A stretch of 64,000 bases of DNA. Source: Micrococcaceae bacterium. Its GTDB lineage: Bacteria > Actinomycetota > Actinomycetes > Actinomycetales > Micrococcaceae. Location: positions 1 through 64,000 of the forward strand of contig JAODMR010000005.1 in assembly GCA_025465475.1 (NCBI GenBank). The letters run 5' to 3'. Both the position numbers and the translations under genes were made by a program. Below are positions 50,727-60,200 of the stretch, piece by piece. The notes beneath the pieces are model-generated. The model worked only from the letters and a program-made list of their open reading frames with translations, made no database searches and was not told the origin of the DNA. Each line of letters opens with the position of its first letter. The first letter of the stretch is position 1.

Positions 50727-52055
50727 GTGAAAATTCGTTCCCTTGCGGCAGGAGCGGCCATCGCGGCCCTCGCGCTGTCAACGGCTGCCTGTGGTGGCAG
50801 CAACAGTTCCAGTTCCTCCGAGAGCAGCAGCAGCAGCGGCAGCGGCGGCGGCGGAAGCATCACGTACTGGGCCAGCAACCAGGGCACCAGCCTTGACAAT
50901 GACAAGGAAGTTTTGACCCCGCAGCTGGAGAAGTTCCAGCAGCAGACCGGCATCAAGGTCAACCTTGAAGTCATCGGCTGGAGCGACCTGCAGACCCGCA
51001 TCCAGACCGCCGTTACCTCCGGCCAGGCGCCGGACGTCGTCAACATCGGCAACACCTGGGCTGCATCGCTGCAGTCCACCGGAGCCTTCATGCCCTTCGA
51101 TGACGCGGCGTTCAAAGCCATCGGCGGCAAGGACAAGTTCGTCAAGACGGCCCTGGACACCGGTGGAGCTCCCGGCCAAGATCCCACCTCCGTGCCGCTG
51201 TACGGCTTGGCCTACGGCCTTTACTACAACAAGGCCATGTTTGCCGCTGCGGGCCTGACTCCTCCCACCAACTGGGAAGACCTCGTCTCGGATGCCAAGA
51301 AGCTGACCTCCGGCGATAAGTACGGTTTCGCCCTGGCGGCCGGCAGCTACACCGAGAATGCCCACTTCGCCTTCATCAACGCGGCCCAGAACGGGTCCGA
51401 CCTGTTCGACTCTTCGGGCAAGCCGACGTTCACCGATGATGGCGTGGTCAACGGCATCAAGCGCTACCTGGACCTGATGCAGACCGACAAGGTCGTCAAC
51501 ACCTCCAACGTCCAGTACGAAAACGCCGTCAAGGCAGTGAACGACTTCGCCACCGGCAAGGTCGCCATGATCCTGAACCAGAACAACGCCGACAACAGCA
51601 TCGTTGCCAACGGCATGGCCAATGACGCCTACGGCGTGGTTCCCTTCCCCGCCCCGGCTGGCAGCAAGACCGACGTCGCCAGCCACGTTGCCGGCATCAA
51701 CCTTTCCATCTTCGACAACACGAAGAACAAGGATGCGGCCCTGAAGTTCGTGAACTTCATGACCAGCGCAGAGACGCAGACCGCGCTGGGCAAGCCGTTC
51801 TCGTCGCTGCCCGTGCTCAACGGTGCCACCCCGAACTTCACCGACAATGCCGAGGAAGCCAAGACCTTCTCCGACATCTACGCCACCAAGGCCAAGCCGC
51901 TGCCGCTGGTGCCGGCCGAGGATCAGTTCGAGAGCACCGTAGGCAAGGCGATGAACCAGATGTTCGCCACCATCGCCTCCGGTAAGACCGTCACCACCGA
52001 CGACATCAAGAGCGCCCTGAAGACTGCACAAGAGCAGGTCGCAGCAGCCGGATAG
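50727..52055 (+). CDS. ABC transporter sugar-binding lipoprotein (second cluster)
   Basis: 442 residues from the GTG at 50727. Lipoprotein signal AIAALALSTAAC (Cys about 22) followed by a long Ser/Gly linker. The solute-binding fold of family 1 is shown by WASNQGTSLDNDKEVLTPQL, YGLAYGLYYNKAMFAAAGLT and KPFSSLPVLNGATPNF. Specificity cannot be read directly. The neighbouring GH5-like gene and the isomerase/dehydrogenase operon suggest a beta-linked glycoside such as a mannoside, or an anhydrosugar. A hairpin (52063-52093) separates it from the permeases, as in the first cluster. Confidence 0.88.
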   Translation: MKIRSLAAGAAIAALALSTAACGGSNSSSSSESSSSSGSGGGGSITYWASNQGTSLDNDKEVLTPQLEKFQQQTGIKVNLEVIGWSDLQTRIQTAVTSGQAPDVVNIGNTWAASLQSTGAFMPFDDAAFKAIGGKDKFVKTALDTGGAPGQDPTSVPLYGLAYGLYYNKAMFAAAGLTPPTNWEDLVSDAKKLTSGDKYGFALAAGSYTENAHFAFINAAQNGSDLFDSSGKPTFTDDGVVNGIKRYLDLMQTDKVVNTSNVQYENAVKAVNDFATGKVAMILNQNNADNSIVANGMANDAYGVVPFPAPAGSKTDVASHVAGINLSIFDNTKNKDAALKFVNFMTSAETQTALGKPFSSLPVLNGATPNFTDNAEEAKTFSDIYATKAKPLPLVPAEDQFESTVGKAMNQMFATIASGKTVTTDDIKSALKTAQEQVAAAG

Positions 52056-52062
52056 TTCCTCC

Positions 52063-52093
52063 GAGCGGGCCCGGAACCCTTCCGGGCCCGCTC
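52063..52093 (+). terminator. 14-bp perfect hairpin after the second binding-protein gene
   Basis: GAGCGGGCCCGGAA (52063-52076), loop CCC, exact complement (52080-52093), then TTT. Positioned like the hairpin at 9253, it should reduce read-through into the permeases and protect the upstream mRNA. Confidence 0.75.
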
Positions 52094-52135
52094 TTTCCGC
52101 CTCCGGTCTCCTTTACAGAAAGGGGAGTGTTTCGT

Positions 52136-53110
52136 ATGTCCGCTACGACAACCACTCCAAAAACCTCCAGCCCGGGCAGCAGCCCGGCAGGAAAAACACG
52201 CAAGCCCCGCCAAGCAGGATGGTGGCTGCCCTACGCATTGCTGGGCCCCGCCATCCTCTTTGAACTCGTCATCCACGTCATTCCGATGTTCACCGGAATC
52301 TGGATGAGCTTCCTCCGTCTCACCAAGGCTTTCATCTCCAACTGGGGCAAGGCCCCCGTCACCGGCCTCCAGAACTACACGGTGGCACTGGACTTCAACT
52401 CCGCCGTCGGCGCCGGTTTGCTGAGGTCCTTCCTGATCACCTGCGCCTTCACCCTCCTCGTTGTCGGCCTGGCTTGGGTCATCGGCATGGCGGCCGCCGT
52501 CGCCCTGCAAAAGGAATTCTGGGGCCGCGGCTTCTTCCGCACCCTGTTCCTGGTTCCCTACGCCCTGCCCATGTACGCCGGCATCATCGCCTGGAAGTTC
52601 ATGCTGCAGAAGGACACCGGCGCCGTAAACCACTTCCTCTTCGACAACCTCGGCCTCGGCGGCGACAAGCCGTTCTGGCTGATCGGCGACAACGCTTTCT
52701 GGTCCATCGTCGTCGTCGCCATCTGGCGGCTCTGGCCCTTCGCATTCCTGATGCTGATGGCCGGCCTGCAGTCGATTCCCGGCGAAGTCTATGAAGCCTC
52801 CGCCGTGGATGGTGCAAAGCCCCTGCGCCAGTGGAGCTCGATCACGCTGCCGATGCTGCGCCCCGTCAACATGGTCCTGATCCTGGTCATGTTCCTGTGG
52901 ACCTTCAACGACTTCAATACGCCGTTCGTGCTCTTCGGCACGGCACAACCGCCCGCCGGAGACCTCATCTCGTTCCACATCTACAACGCGTCCTTCCTGA
53001 CCTGGAACTTTGGTTCCGGTGCAGCCATGTCCGTGCTGCTGCTGATCTTCCTGCTGATCGTCAGCGGTATCTACCTGCTCGTGCTGAACCGGAGGTCACG
53101 TCGTGCGTGA
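52136..53110 (+). CDS. ABC sugar permease, MalF type (second cluster)
   Basis: The ATG at 52136 is chosen, as GAAAGGGGAG lies 8 bases before it; the in-frame GTG at 52127 is too close. 324 residues with six membrane helices. ALLGPAILFELVIHVIPMFT opens, and the EAA loop (GEVYEASAVDGAKPLRQW) is intact. A Thr/Ser/Pro/Lys-rich cytoplasmic N-terminus of about 30 residues precedes the first helix. Its stop overlaps the next start by 8 bases. Confidence 0.9.
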   Translation: MSATTTTPKTSSPGSSPAGKTRKPRQAGWWLPYALLGPAILFELVIHVIPMFTGIWMSFLRLTKAFISNWGKAPVTGLQNYTVALDFNSAVGAGLLRSFLITCAFTLLVVGLAWVIGMAAAVALQKEFWGRGFFRTLFLVPYALPMYAGIIAWKFMLQKDTGAVNHFLFDNLGLGGDKPFWLIGDNAFWSIVVVAIWRLWPFAFLMLMAGLQSIPGEVYEASAVDGAKPLRQWSSITLPMLRPVNMVLILVMFLWTFNDFNTPFVLFGTAQPPAGDLISFHIYNASFLTWNFGSGAAMSVLLLIFLLIVSGIYLLVLNRRSRRA

Positions 53111-53942
53111 AACAACTGGAGCAAAATCGTTCCGCATCGTCGTCCTGACGTTGCTGTCCATCTTCACGATTGTCCCGGTCTACGTCATGGTCACCTCGGC
53201 CATGAAGCCGCTGGCCGACGTGCAGGGCGCCTTCACCTGGTGGCCCTCCAGCGTCACCTTCGCCCCGTTCATTGACATGTGGAAGACCGTCCGGCTGGCT
53301 GACTACTTCGTCAACAGCCTGATCGTTGCCGGCTCCGCCACCATTCTGAGCCTCATCATCGCGATTTTTGCCTCCTACGCGATCTCCCGGTACCGGTTCC
53401 GTGGCCGCACCATCTTCTCCACCACCGTGCTGTCCACCCAGATGTTCCCAGGGGTGCTGTTCCTGCTGCCCCTGTTCCTCATCTTCGTGAACATCAACTC
53501 CACCCTCGGCATCCAGCTTGTTGGAACCCGGCTGGGCCTGGTCATCACCTACCTGACCTTCTCCCTGCCGTTCTCCATCTGGATGTTGGCCGGCTACTTC
53601 GACGGCATCCCGCACGAGCTTGACGAGGCGGCCAAGGTGGACGGTTGTGGCCCCATGGGCGCCCTGCTCCGCGTGGTCCTGCCGGCCGCCCGGCCAGGCC
53701 TTATCGCTGTCGCCATCTACAGCTTTATGACCTCTTGGGGTGAAGTGCTCTTCGCCTCGGTGATGACCACCGACGCCAACAGAACCCTGGCGGTGGGCCT
53801 GCAGCTGTACTCGACGCAGACCAACGTCTACTGGAACCAGATCATGGCCGCTTCCCTTGTGGTCAGCATCCCCGTGGTGATCGGCTTCCTGCTGCTGCAG
53901 CGTAACTTCGTCGCCGGACTCACCGCAGGCGCCGTCAAGTAG
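53103..53942 (+). CDS. ABC sugar permease, MalG type (second cluster)
   Basis: 279 residues from a GTG inside the end of the upstream permease. Helices include IVVLTLLSIFTIVPVYVMVT; the EAA loop is GIPHELDEAAKVDGCGPMGA; it ends RNFVAGLTAGAVK, as does the first-cluster homologue. It forms the channel with the upstream permease. No ATPase gene follows; instead the repeat array begins 15 bases after its stop. Confidence 0.9.
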   Translation: MRETTGAKSFRIVVLTLLSIFTIVPVYVMVTSAMKPLADVQGAFTWWPSSVTFAPFIDMWKTVRLADYFVNSLIVAGSATILSLIIAIFASYAISRYRFRGRTIFSTTVLSTQMFPGVLFLLPLFLIFVNINSTLGIQLVGTRLGLVITYLTFSLPFSIWMLAGYFDGIPHELDEAAKVDGCGPMGALLRVVLPAARPGLIAVAIYSFMTSWGEVLFASVMTTDANRTLAVGLQLYSTQTNVYWNQIMAASLVVSIPVVIGFLLLQRNFVAGLTAGAVK

Positions 53943-53957
53943 CAGTCCGCCCCCGCT

Positions 53958-54097
53958 GGTCGAGCCTGTCGAGACCGGCACCCCGGTGGTCGAGCTTGTC
54001 GAGACCCGGCATCCTGATCTCGACAGGCTCGATCAACGATCCGGTGGTCGAGCTTGTCGAGACCCGGCATCCTGATCTCGACAGGCTCGATCAACGA
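53958..54097. repeat. array of dispersed palindromic repeat units
   Basis: Five units: direct at 53958-53976, 53985-54006 and 54043-54064 (GGTCGAGCTTGTCGAGACC or the CCTG variant), inverted at 54016-54038 and 54074-54096. Units 2+3 and 4+5 form an identical 55-base composite repeated with period 58, so one duplication made the array. Each composite can fold into a hairpin. It looks like a REP-type element family; two more units lie inside purL. Confidence 0.88.
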
Positions 54098-54157
54098 CGG
54101 GGCCCGACCAACGAAGACCCCTCACGTCCGCCGTCGTCGTTCCTCCAACCACAAGCC

Positions 54158-54196
54158 GAAAGGGCAGGGCCCGCGCGGACCGGGACCTGCCCTTTC
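54158..54196 (+). terminator. hairpin between the permease genes and the glycosidase gene
   Basis: GAAAGGGCAGG (54158-54168) pairs exactly with CCTGCCCTTTC (54186-54196); the GC-rich interior (GCCCGCGCGGACCGGGA) can pair further. It may end the ABC transcript or limit read-through into the GH5-like gene starting at 54259. Confidence 0.6.
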
Positions 54197-54258
54197 CTGT
54201 GCCATCGGCACAGGCAGATCCAGCCCCTTCACACGAGCAACAAAAGGACAGACATTTC

Positions 54259-56178
54259 ATGAAACGGCAATTCGCCAAAGTCGCAGGAGCTTCAGGACCC
54301 GAAACTTGGCTGGGGGCTAACTTCTGGTCACGGACCGGCGGACCCCTGATGTGGCGCAATTACGACGGACAGGTGGTTCGGGAAGAACTGCGGGTCCTGG
54401 CCGAGCACGGCCTGAACCTGACGCGATCCTTCTATTACTGGCCTGATTTCATGCCGGAGCCCGACCGGCTGGATGAAGAACTCTGCGCGCACTTCGCCGA
54501 CTTCCTCGACGCCCACACCGAAGCCGGCATGACGACGATACCCACGTTCATCGTCGGTCACATGTCCGGGGAGAACTGGGATCCTGCCTGGCGCGAAGGA
54601 CGCGACCTTTACACGGACGTGTGGTTCGTCAACCGGCAGGCCTGGTACATCAAGTCCTTGACCAGCCGCTACGCCAACCACCCGGCCATCGCCGGTTGGC
54701 TCATCACCAACGAGGTCCCGATCTACGGCATGGAAGCGCCCCGGCCTGAGGTGGCTGCCTGGTCCGAACTCATGGTCAACGCCGTCCGCGCCGGCGGCGG
54801 GCATCAGCCCGTGTCCATCGGCGATGGGGCCTGGGGCATCGAAACCACCGGCCACGACAACGGCTACTCCCTCACGGACCTGGCTCCCTTTGTCGATTTT
54901 GTGGGACCGCACGTATACCGGATGGAATCCGACGTGATCCGCCAGCACCTTAAGGCAGCATTCGTCTGCGAGATGTCGGCCATGACGGATCAGCCCGTCA
55001 TCATGGAAGAGTTCGGGCTTTCCAGCGACTTTGTGTCCGATGTGAATGCCGGCCACTACTACCGGCAGGTGCTCTTCAACACGCTTCTGGCCGGGTCCAC
55101 CGGTTGGATCGCCTGGAACAACACCGACTACGACGACATCATTGGTCAGCGTCCCTACAGCCACCACCCGTTCGAGCTGCACTTCGGCATCACGGACGCG
55201 GCAGGAGCACCCAAGCCTGCCCTGCTTGAGCTCAAGTCCTTCGCGGAGACGCTGCAGGCGATCGACCTTCCCCAGCTGGAGCGGGCGGAGGTGTCCGCTG
55301 CCCTGGTGCTCACGTCGTACCTGGCGGCCGACTACCCCTTCACCAGCCAGGAAGACCGTGAACTGGTGGTAAAGACGGCTGAGCAGGCGTACATCGCCGC
55401 CCATGAGGCGCACCTGCCGGTCGGCGTCGTGCGGGAAGCAGAGGACGGGGTGCTGCCCGAAGGCTACGGCCTCTACCTGATCCCGTCGATCAAGGCTCTG
55501 ACCGGGCCTTCCTGGCAGCAACTGCCCCGGCTCGCCTCCGATGGTGCGACCGTTTACGCCTCCTACTGCGTGGGCGAAACAGGTGTGCAGCGCGGCCCCT
55601 GGTGGATCTACACCGAAGAGATCTTCGGCGTGCAGCGCGAACTCGTGTACGGGCTGAACAATCCCATCGTCGACGACGTCGTGGAGTTCACCTTCTCCGC
55701 GGACTTTGGCACGCTGAAGGCCGGGGACGTGCTGCGCTTCAAGGCGGCCGGCAATGAGCACGCGCGTGCCTTCTTGCCGGTGACGGCGACGGACGGCACG
55801 GTGGTCGCCACCGATGCCCACGGCAATCCCGCCATCATCGTCAAGGAGCACGGCGCCGGACGCACGGTTCTGTGCACCTACCCGCTGGAATTCATGGCTT
55901 CCGTGCAGGGCGCCGTGAATCCGGAGGACACGCACCGACTCTACGAGGCGCTGGGTTCGCTTGCCGGCGCCAAGCCGGCTCTGCAGTTGGACGATCCGCG
56001 GATCTTCGTCGATTCGCTGGCGCATGCTGACGGACGGGAGTTTGTCGTTCTGGTCAGCCAGCATGCCGAGCCCGTCGAAGTTCCCCTCGCAGCTGACGCC
56101 AACCTGCGGACGCTTGAGGGCGAGAGCGCTGGCAGCGTTTCGCTTGGCGCCTATGGAGTGGCTGTACTGCAGCGCTAA
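54259..56178 (+). CDS. GH5-like glycoside hydrolase (beta-mannosidase/mannanase type)
   Basis: Start at the ATG at 54259 (MKRQFAKVAGASGPE), with AAAGGA upstream; the longer frame is rejected. 639 residues. The TIM barrel carries a GH-A style acid/base Glu at N151-E152 (GWLITNEVPIYG), the conserved FVGPHVYRME (His218/Tyr220) and a nucleophile Glu at 251 (PVIMEEFGLSS), about 100 residues apart as in GH5/GH2 clans. A GATase-like and beta-rich C-terminal half follows (about 340-639). No signal peptide, so it should act in the cytoplasm on imported disaccharides or oligosaccharides. The beta-mannosidase call is by resemblance; cellobiose-type activity is also possible. Confidence 0.75.
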   Translation: MKRQFAKVAGASGPETWLGANFWSRTGGPLMWRNYDGQVVREELRVLAEHGLNLTRSFYYWPDFMPEPDRLDEELCAHFADFLDAHTEAGMTTIPTFIVGHMSGENWDPAWREGRDLYTDVWFVNRQAWYIKSLTSRYANHPAIAGWLITNEVPIYGMEAPRPEVAAWSELMVNAVRAGGGHQPVSIGDGAWGIETTGHDNGYSLTDLAPFVDFVGPHVYRMESDVIRQHLKAAFVCEMSAMTDQPVIMEEFGLSSDFVSDVNAGHYYRQVLFNTLLAGSTGWIAWNNTDYDDIIGQRPYSHHPFELHFGITDAAGAPKPALLELKSFAETLQAIDLPQLERAEVSAALVLTSYLAADYPFTSQEDRELVVKTAEQAYIAAHEAHLPVGVVREAEDGVLPEGYGLYLIPSIKALTGPSWQQLPRLASDGATVYASYCVGETGVQRGPWWIYTEEIFGVQRELVYGLNNPIVDDVVEFTFSADFGTLKAGDVLRFKAAGNEHARAFLPVTATDGTVVATDAHGNPAIIVKEHGAGRTVLCTYPLEFMASVQGAVNPEDTHRLYEALGSLAGAKPALQLDDPRIFVDSLAHADGREFVVLVSQHAEPVEVPLAADANLRTLEGESAGSVSLGAYGVAVLQR

Positions 56179-56287
56179 CGTGGCAGCCCGGCGGAGGAAC
56201 CGCCGTCGGGCTCCGGCTGGTCGCCGCTGCACTGGGGATTCCATCGGGCAGCCCCCATGTCGTCCAAGCTGCACTATGTTCCAGAGA

Positions 56288-56326
56288 CAGGAAAGGGACG
56301 GTCCCGTTGGGGCCGTCCCTTTCCTG
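56288..56326. terminator. bidirectional terminator between the glycosidase and DsbA genes
   Basis: CAGGAAAGGGACGG (56288-56301) pairs exactly with CCGTCCCTTTCCTG (56313-56326) over an 11-base interior that itself pairs CCC/GGG. It lies between two convergent genes. Confidence 0.7.
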
Positions 56327-56362
56327 CCTTGTGCCGGTCAGGCGATGGAGCTGGTCAGTCCG

Positions 56363-57061
56363 CTAAACCGCGCAACCGTCCGGGCCGCAGGTCTCCGCTT
56401 GGTTGCTCCCCACCAGCGTCAGCGGATGAGCCTCCCGCCAGGCTTCGGCTAGGGCCTGGCCGAACAGCTCGGCCGGCTGGGCACCGGAAATGCCGTACTT
56501 GCGGTCGATCACGAAGAAGGGGACGCCTGAAATGCCCAGGGAACGGGCCTCGGCAATGTCTCGGCGGACGTCCTCAGCGAACTGGCCGGTATCCAGCGCC
56601 GCCGTCACCTCCGCTGCCGGTATGCCGTGCTCGACGCCGGTGCGGATCAGGAATTCCCGGCTACCGATGTCTTCGCCCTCCTCAAAGTGTGCCGAGAGAA
56701 GGCGCTCCTTGACCGCGTCGGCCTGGTCATGCGCGGCTGCGAGGTGGATCAGCTGGTGGGCGGCGAAGCTGTTGGCCACGACCACCTTGTCGAAGTCGTA
56801 CCGCAGGCCCTCAGCGGCGGCCTGCGCGGTCACGGAGCCGAACATGCTGCTCACCTGTGCCGGGTCCATCCCCTTGCGCTCGCTGAGGTACTCCAGCTCC
56901 GTGCCGTCGTAGTGCTCCGGCAGGCCCGGGTCCAGCTGGAAGCTCCGCCAATGGACCTGCACCTGGTCCTTGTGCTCAAAGCTGTTGAGTGCTGTTTCAA
57001 AGCGGCGCTTGCCGATGTAGCACCACGGACACGCGACATCAGACCAAATCTCAATTTTCAC
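56363..57061 (-). CDS. DsbA-family (FrnE-like) oxidoreductase
   Basis: 232 residues. MKIEIWSDVACPWCYIGKRR gives the CPWC active site (Cys11/Cys14) at the N-terminus without a signal peptide, so it is cytoplasmic like FrnE/2-hydroxychromene-2-carboxylate-isomerase-type proteins. HWRSFQLDPGLPEHYDG, NSFAAHQLIHLAAAHDQ and GVPFFVIDRKYGISGAQP (cis-Pro loop) are standard. The tail ETCGPDGCAV has another Cys pair, possibly metal- or redox-linked. Possible roles are disulfide chemistry under oxidative stress or a glutathione/mycothiol-like reaction. Confidence 0.88.
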   Translation of the reverse strand: MKIEIWSDVACPWCYIGKRRFETALNSFEHKDQVQVHWRSFQLDPGLPEHYDGTELEYLSERKGMDPAQVSSMFGSVTAQAAAEGLRYDFDKVVVANSFAAHQLIHLAAAHDQADAVKERLLSAHFEEGEDIGSREFLIRTGVEHGIPAAEVTAALDTGQFAEDVRRDIAEARSLGISGVPFFVIDRKYGISGAQPAELFGQALAEAWREAHPLTLVGSNQAETCGPDGCAV

Positions 57062-57131
57062 ACCGGCGACAACCAGCGGCGACGGCGCACTATTCCATCA
57101 TCGATTGCTTGGGCGGTCTGATTGGGGATCC

Positions 57132-57191
57132 GTGGGGTGCAGATGTCGACACTCGGCAGTGGGGTGGGGTGCAGATGTCGACACTCGGCAG
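57132..57191. repeat. 28-base direct repeat, two copies, period 32
   Basis: Copies at 57132-57159 and 57164-57191, each containing GTGCAGATGTCGACACTCGG, with GTCGAC at the centre. They are identical over 28 bases with TGGG between them. They lie in the gap between the DsbA gene and the subtilase gene, just before a terminator; their nature is unknown. Confidence 0.75.
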
Positions 57192-57199
57192 GGGGGCAG

Positions 57200-57237
57200 A
57201 AAAGTGGCGGGCCTTGTTGCCAAGACCCGCCACTTTT
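57200..57237. terminator. bidirectional intrinsic terminator of the subtilase gene
   Basis: AAAAGTGGCGGG (57200-57211) pairs with CCCGCCACTTTT (57226-57237), inner CTTG/CAAG, loop TTGC. The A/T ends give T-tracts in both directions. On the minus strand it follows the stop of the S8 gene at 57300 by about 60 bases. Confidence 0.85.
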
Positions 57238-57299
57238 ATCTTCAGTTGTTGCTCCTCCGAAGGAAGCCGCCGTCGAAACGGCCGACTACCCCGGAAGGG

Positions 57300-60200
57300 C
57301 TAGCTTGCCGGGTTGCATCCTCCATGGGCACCCTCATAAGTGTCCAGGCGGTGGACGAACGCCGCCATCGCTTCACGGCTGATCGCTTCCACCGGGTGGA
57401 AGCTGTTGTCCGGGAAGCCGGTGGTGATGCCGCTGTCCTTGGCCCAGGCGATTTCACGGAAGAACTGGTCGTTCGTGGGAACGTCCGTGAACTGCTGGGT
57501 GGTCGGAGCGGTGTAGTCGGCAGCGTCGGCGATGCGGCAGAACTGGCCCGAGAACCGGTTCATGAAAGCCGCCATGGCGTCACGGTTGACCGGAGCGGTC
57601 GGGCGGTAGCTGCCGTCCGGGTAACCGTTGGCCAGGCCGATGGACTGCATCCACGTGATTTCCTTGTAGTACATGGTGTTCGCGTCAATGTCACTGAACG
57701 GTGACGTTGCCGGTGCCGAGAAGGAGGGCGAGCCCGCCAGTCGGTACAGGAACGCGGCCATCGCGTCACGCTGCACGGGTGCCAACGGGCGGTAGGTGCC
57801 GTCCGGGTAACCCGTGGTCAGGCCGTGGTCGGCCATCCAGTTGATGTCCGACTCGAACATGGTGCCGGGAACATCGCTGAACCGCAGCTGGCCAACCTCG
57901 GTCGGCACAACCTCGGCGCGGTCTCCCGAGGCGTTGTGCAGGTGCAGGAACAATGCCTGGGCATTGGTTTCCGTTGCCGAGCGGTGCACGGCCAGCTGCG
58001 TCGAGGGGGAATCCACGAACAATGCTGCCGGCTGGGCACCTTCAAACCACAGGTCCGGAGAGGCGACGTCGAAGGGAATCGCCGCCGTCTCGTCCACCGG
58101 CACGGACTTGCCGTTGGCGTCCATGCTCCAGGAACTGGCCGTGGTCACCTTGTAGCTGATCCGGGCAGGCTTGCTCACGTCCAGTCCAAGGGCGGACACT
58201 GCCACCGGAAGCGACACCGTGTTGGTGTCAAAGGTGTTGGTGTCCACGTCACCGAGCTGGCCGTTGGCAAACTGCTGATCCACGCTGTCGCCAAGGCTGC
58301 CGTCAGCGTTGACCTTGTCGGTGAAGACCACGATGCCGTCGTAACCCTCGACCACAGCCGTGTAGGTGGCGAAATCGGCCTTACCGTCACCGGTGGTGTC
58401 GATCTCGACCCTGATGCCGCTGGAGGTCAGCAGCGCCGGCCAGTCGCCCCAGGTGCTGATTCCGAAGTTCAGCACGCCGTTGGCTGCGGCCTCTGCGGCA
58501 TCCCCGCCAGCCGCCCGGATCGCCGGCACTGTTGACGAGGCGCCAACGTACTGCAGATCCATGGAACGGTTGGTGATGGTCGCTACCGGGCTGTCCGGCT
58601 TGCGGTCGCTGCTGGCGCCCAGCACGAACGGTGCCACAGCCGACAGGTACTGCTGGGCATTTTCGCCCTGCTTCACGCCGCGTCCGCTAAGGCCCAGCAG
58701 GGCTGCGTCCTTGGCCGGGGCGAAGGTGATCTTGGGCCCCGCGGTCATGTCAGACACCGGCTTCGGTGCTGCGTAGACCGGTACCCGGAGGGTCGGCGAC
58801 GAAGCCGAGGTCAACTGGACCCGGCCCGAAGCATCCGCCAGGAATGACCGCTTGATGCCCAGCTGGTCGGCAGACATGGTCGGATCAAGTGACTTGGCCA
58901 GCTTGGTCGGGTCGTCGATGCTCAGGGTCACGGTGAACTGGGCAGCAGCCGAGTTCGCCGGGATCTCCAGGGTGGCAGGGGAAAGGCTGTAGTTCACGCC
59001 GGGCATTTCCGTTGCCGCCAGGTAGCTGGCCTTGTAGGAGACTGGGCTATTGCTGCGGTTCTGCACGGTGATGGTCTTGCTCACCTTCACCGGCTGATCG
59101 CCGACTTCCAGGACGCCGAAGTTGACGCTGGTGAGGACCGGATCTTCAGTCGCAAAAGCCAGCACTTGGTCATTGACCGCGTCCAGCGCATTCACGCGGC
59201 CCGCACCAACCCGGTTGGGACCGTAGGCCTTACCGTCGGCCAACACGTCAACGTTGGCGGTGTTCATGATGGTGGTCTTGACCTGGTAAGGGGTCATTCC
59301 ACCGGAGGCGTACAGCAGGGCGGCGATGCCGGCGACGTGCGGCGTCGACATCGACGTGCCGCTCTTGGTCGACGCGCCGGTACCGGAACCAACGGCAACG
59401 GAGCCAATGTTGGAACCGGGTGCTGCCACATCGGGCTTGACGATGCCGTTGGACCCGTGCACTCCGCGTGAGGAGAACGAGGCCAGGGTGTCCTTGGCTC
59501 CGGTCGGTACCGACGAGGACGCGCGATAGGTCGGGTTCAGCTGGAGCTGCAGCGTCCCGGCCTTGGCGGCAGGCGTCAGGGCGTCGGTGGCTGCCTTGTT
59601 GAGCTGAACGCCGGGGATGGTGGCGTTGCCTGCGATGCCCGCTTCGAACAGCGTGCGCTGCGAATTCAGGACCACGCCCGTTGCGCCGGCTGCTTCGGCA
59701 TTGTTGAACCGGGCAGCTGATCCACAGGGCCGGGTTTCGTCGTTGTCGTCCCACTGGAGCATGACCCATTTGCCCTTGAAGGACGCGGCCTGCTCCGGCG
59801 TGAAGGCAGTGCACCCGGTGTTGTTGGCATCCGGAGCGAACTGCACGGTTCCTGTCAGGGTGGCCTGCGTGACTCCCGCGGCTGTGTAGTCGAAGGAGGA
59901 GGAGTACTGACCGCTGACCTGGCCCTTCTTGTCGGCCGGAGCCAGGACATCTACGCGGTCCAGCGCTGCCTGGGAACCGACAGATGCGGCGACGGTCAGG
60001 GCGGACCGGGCGTTGCCCGGCGACCCGCCGATGTCGTACACGTCACCGGCGTTTCCTGAAGCGACGACGGAGAGAACGCCGAGTGCGGTCAGGGCATCCA
60101 CGATGTCATTGTCCGGGTCGTCGGTGGGAACGTAGTCCCCGCCCAGGGACATGTTGACCACATTGGCGCGGTCGGAGAAGTCGCCGTCCATGTTCGGGTC

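Noticed and set aside
52599-52978. Arg-rich antisense frames within the permease genes
   Set aside because: Low-complexity Arg/Ala/Gly translations of GC-rich coding DNA with no start signals.
54328-56274. 648-residue frame on the minus strand opposite the GH5-like gene
   Set aside because: Antisense shadow produced by high third-position GC; no family motifs, while the plus strand has clear catalytic motifs and a ribosome-binding site.
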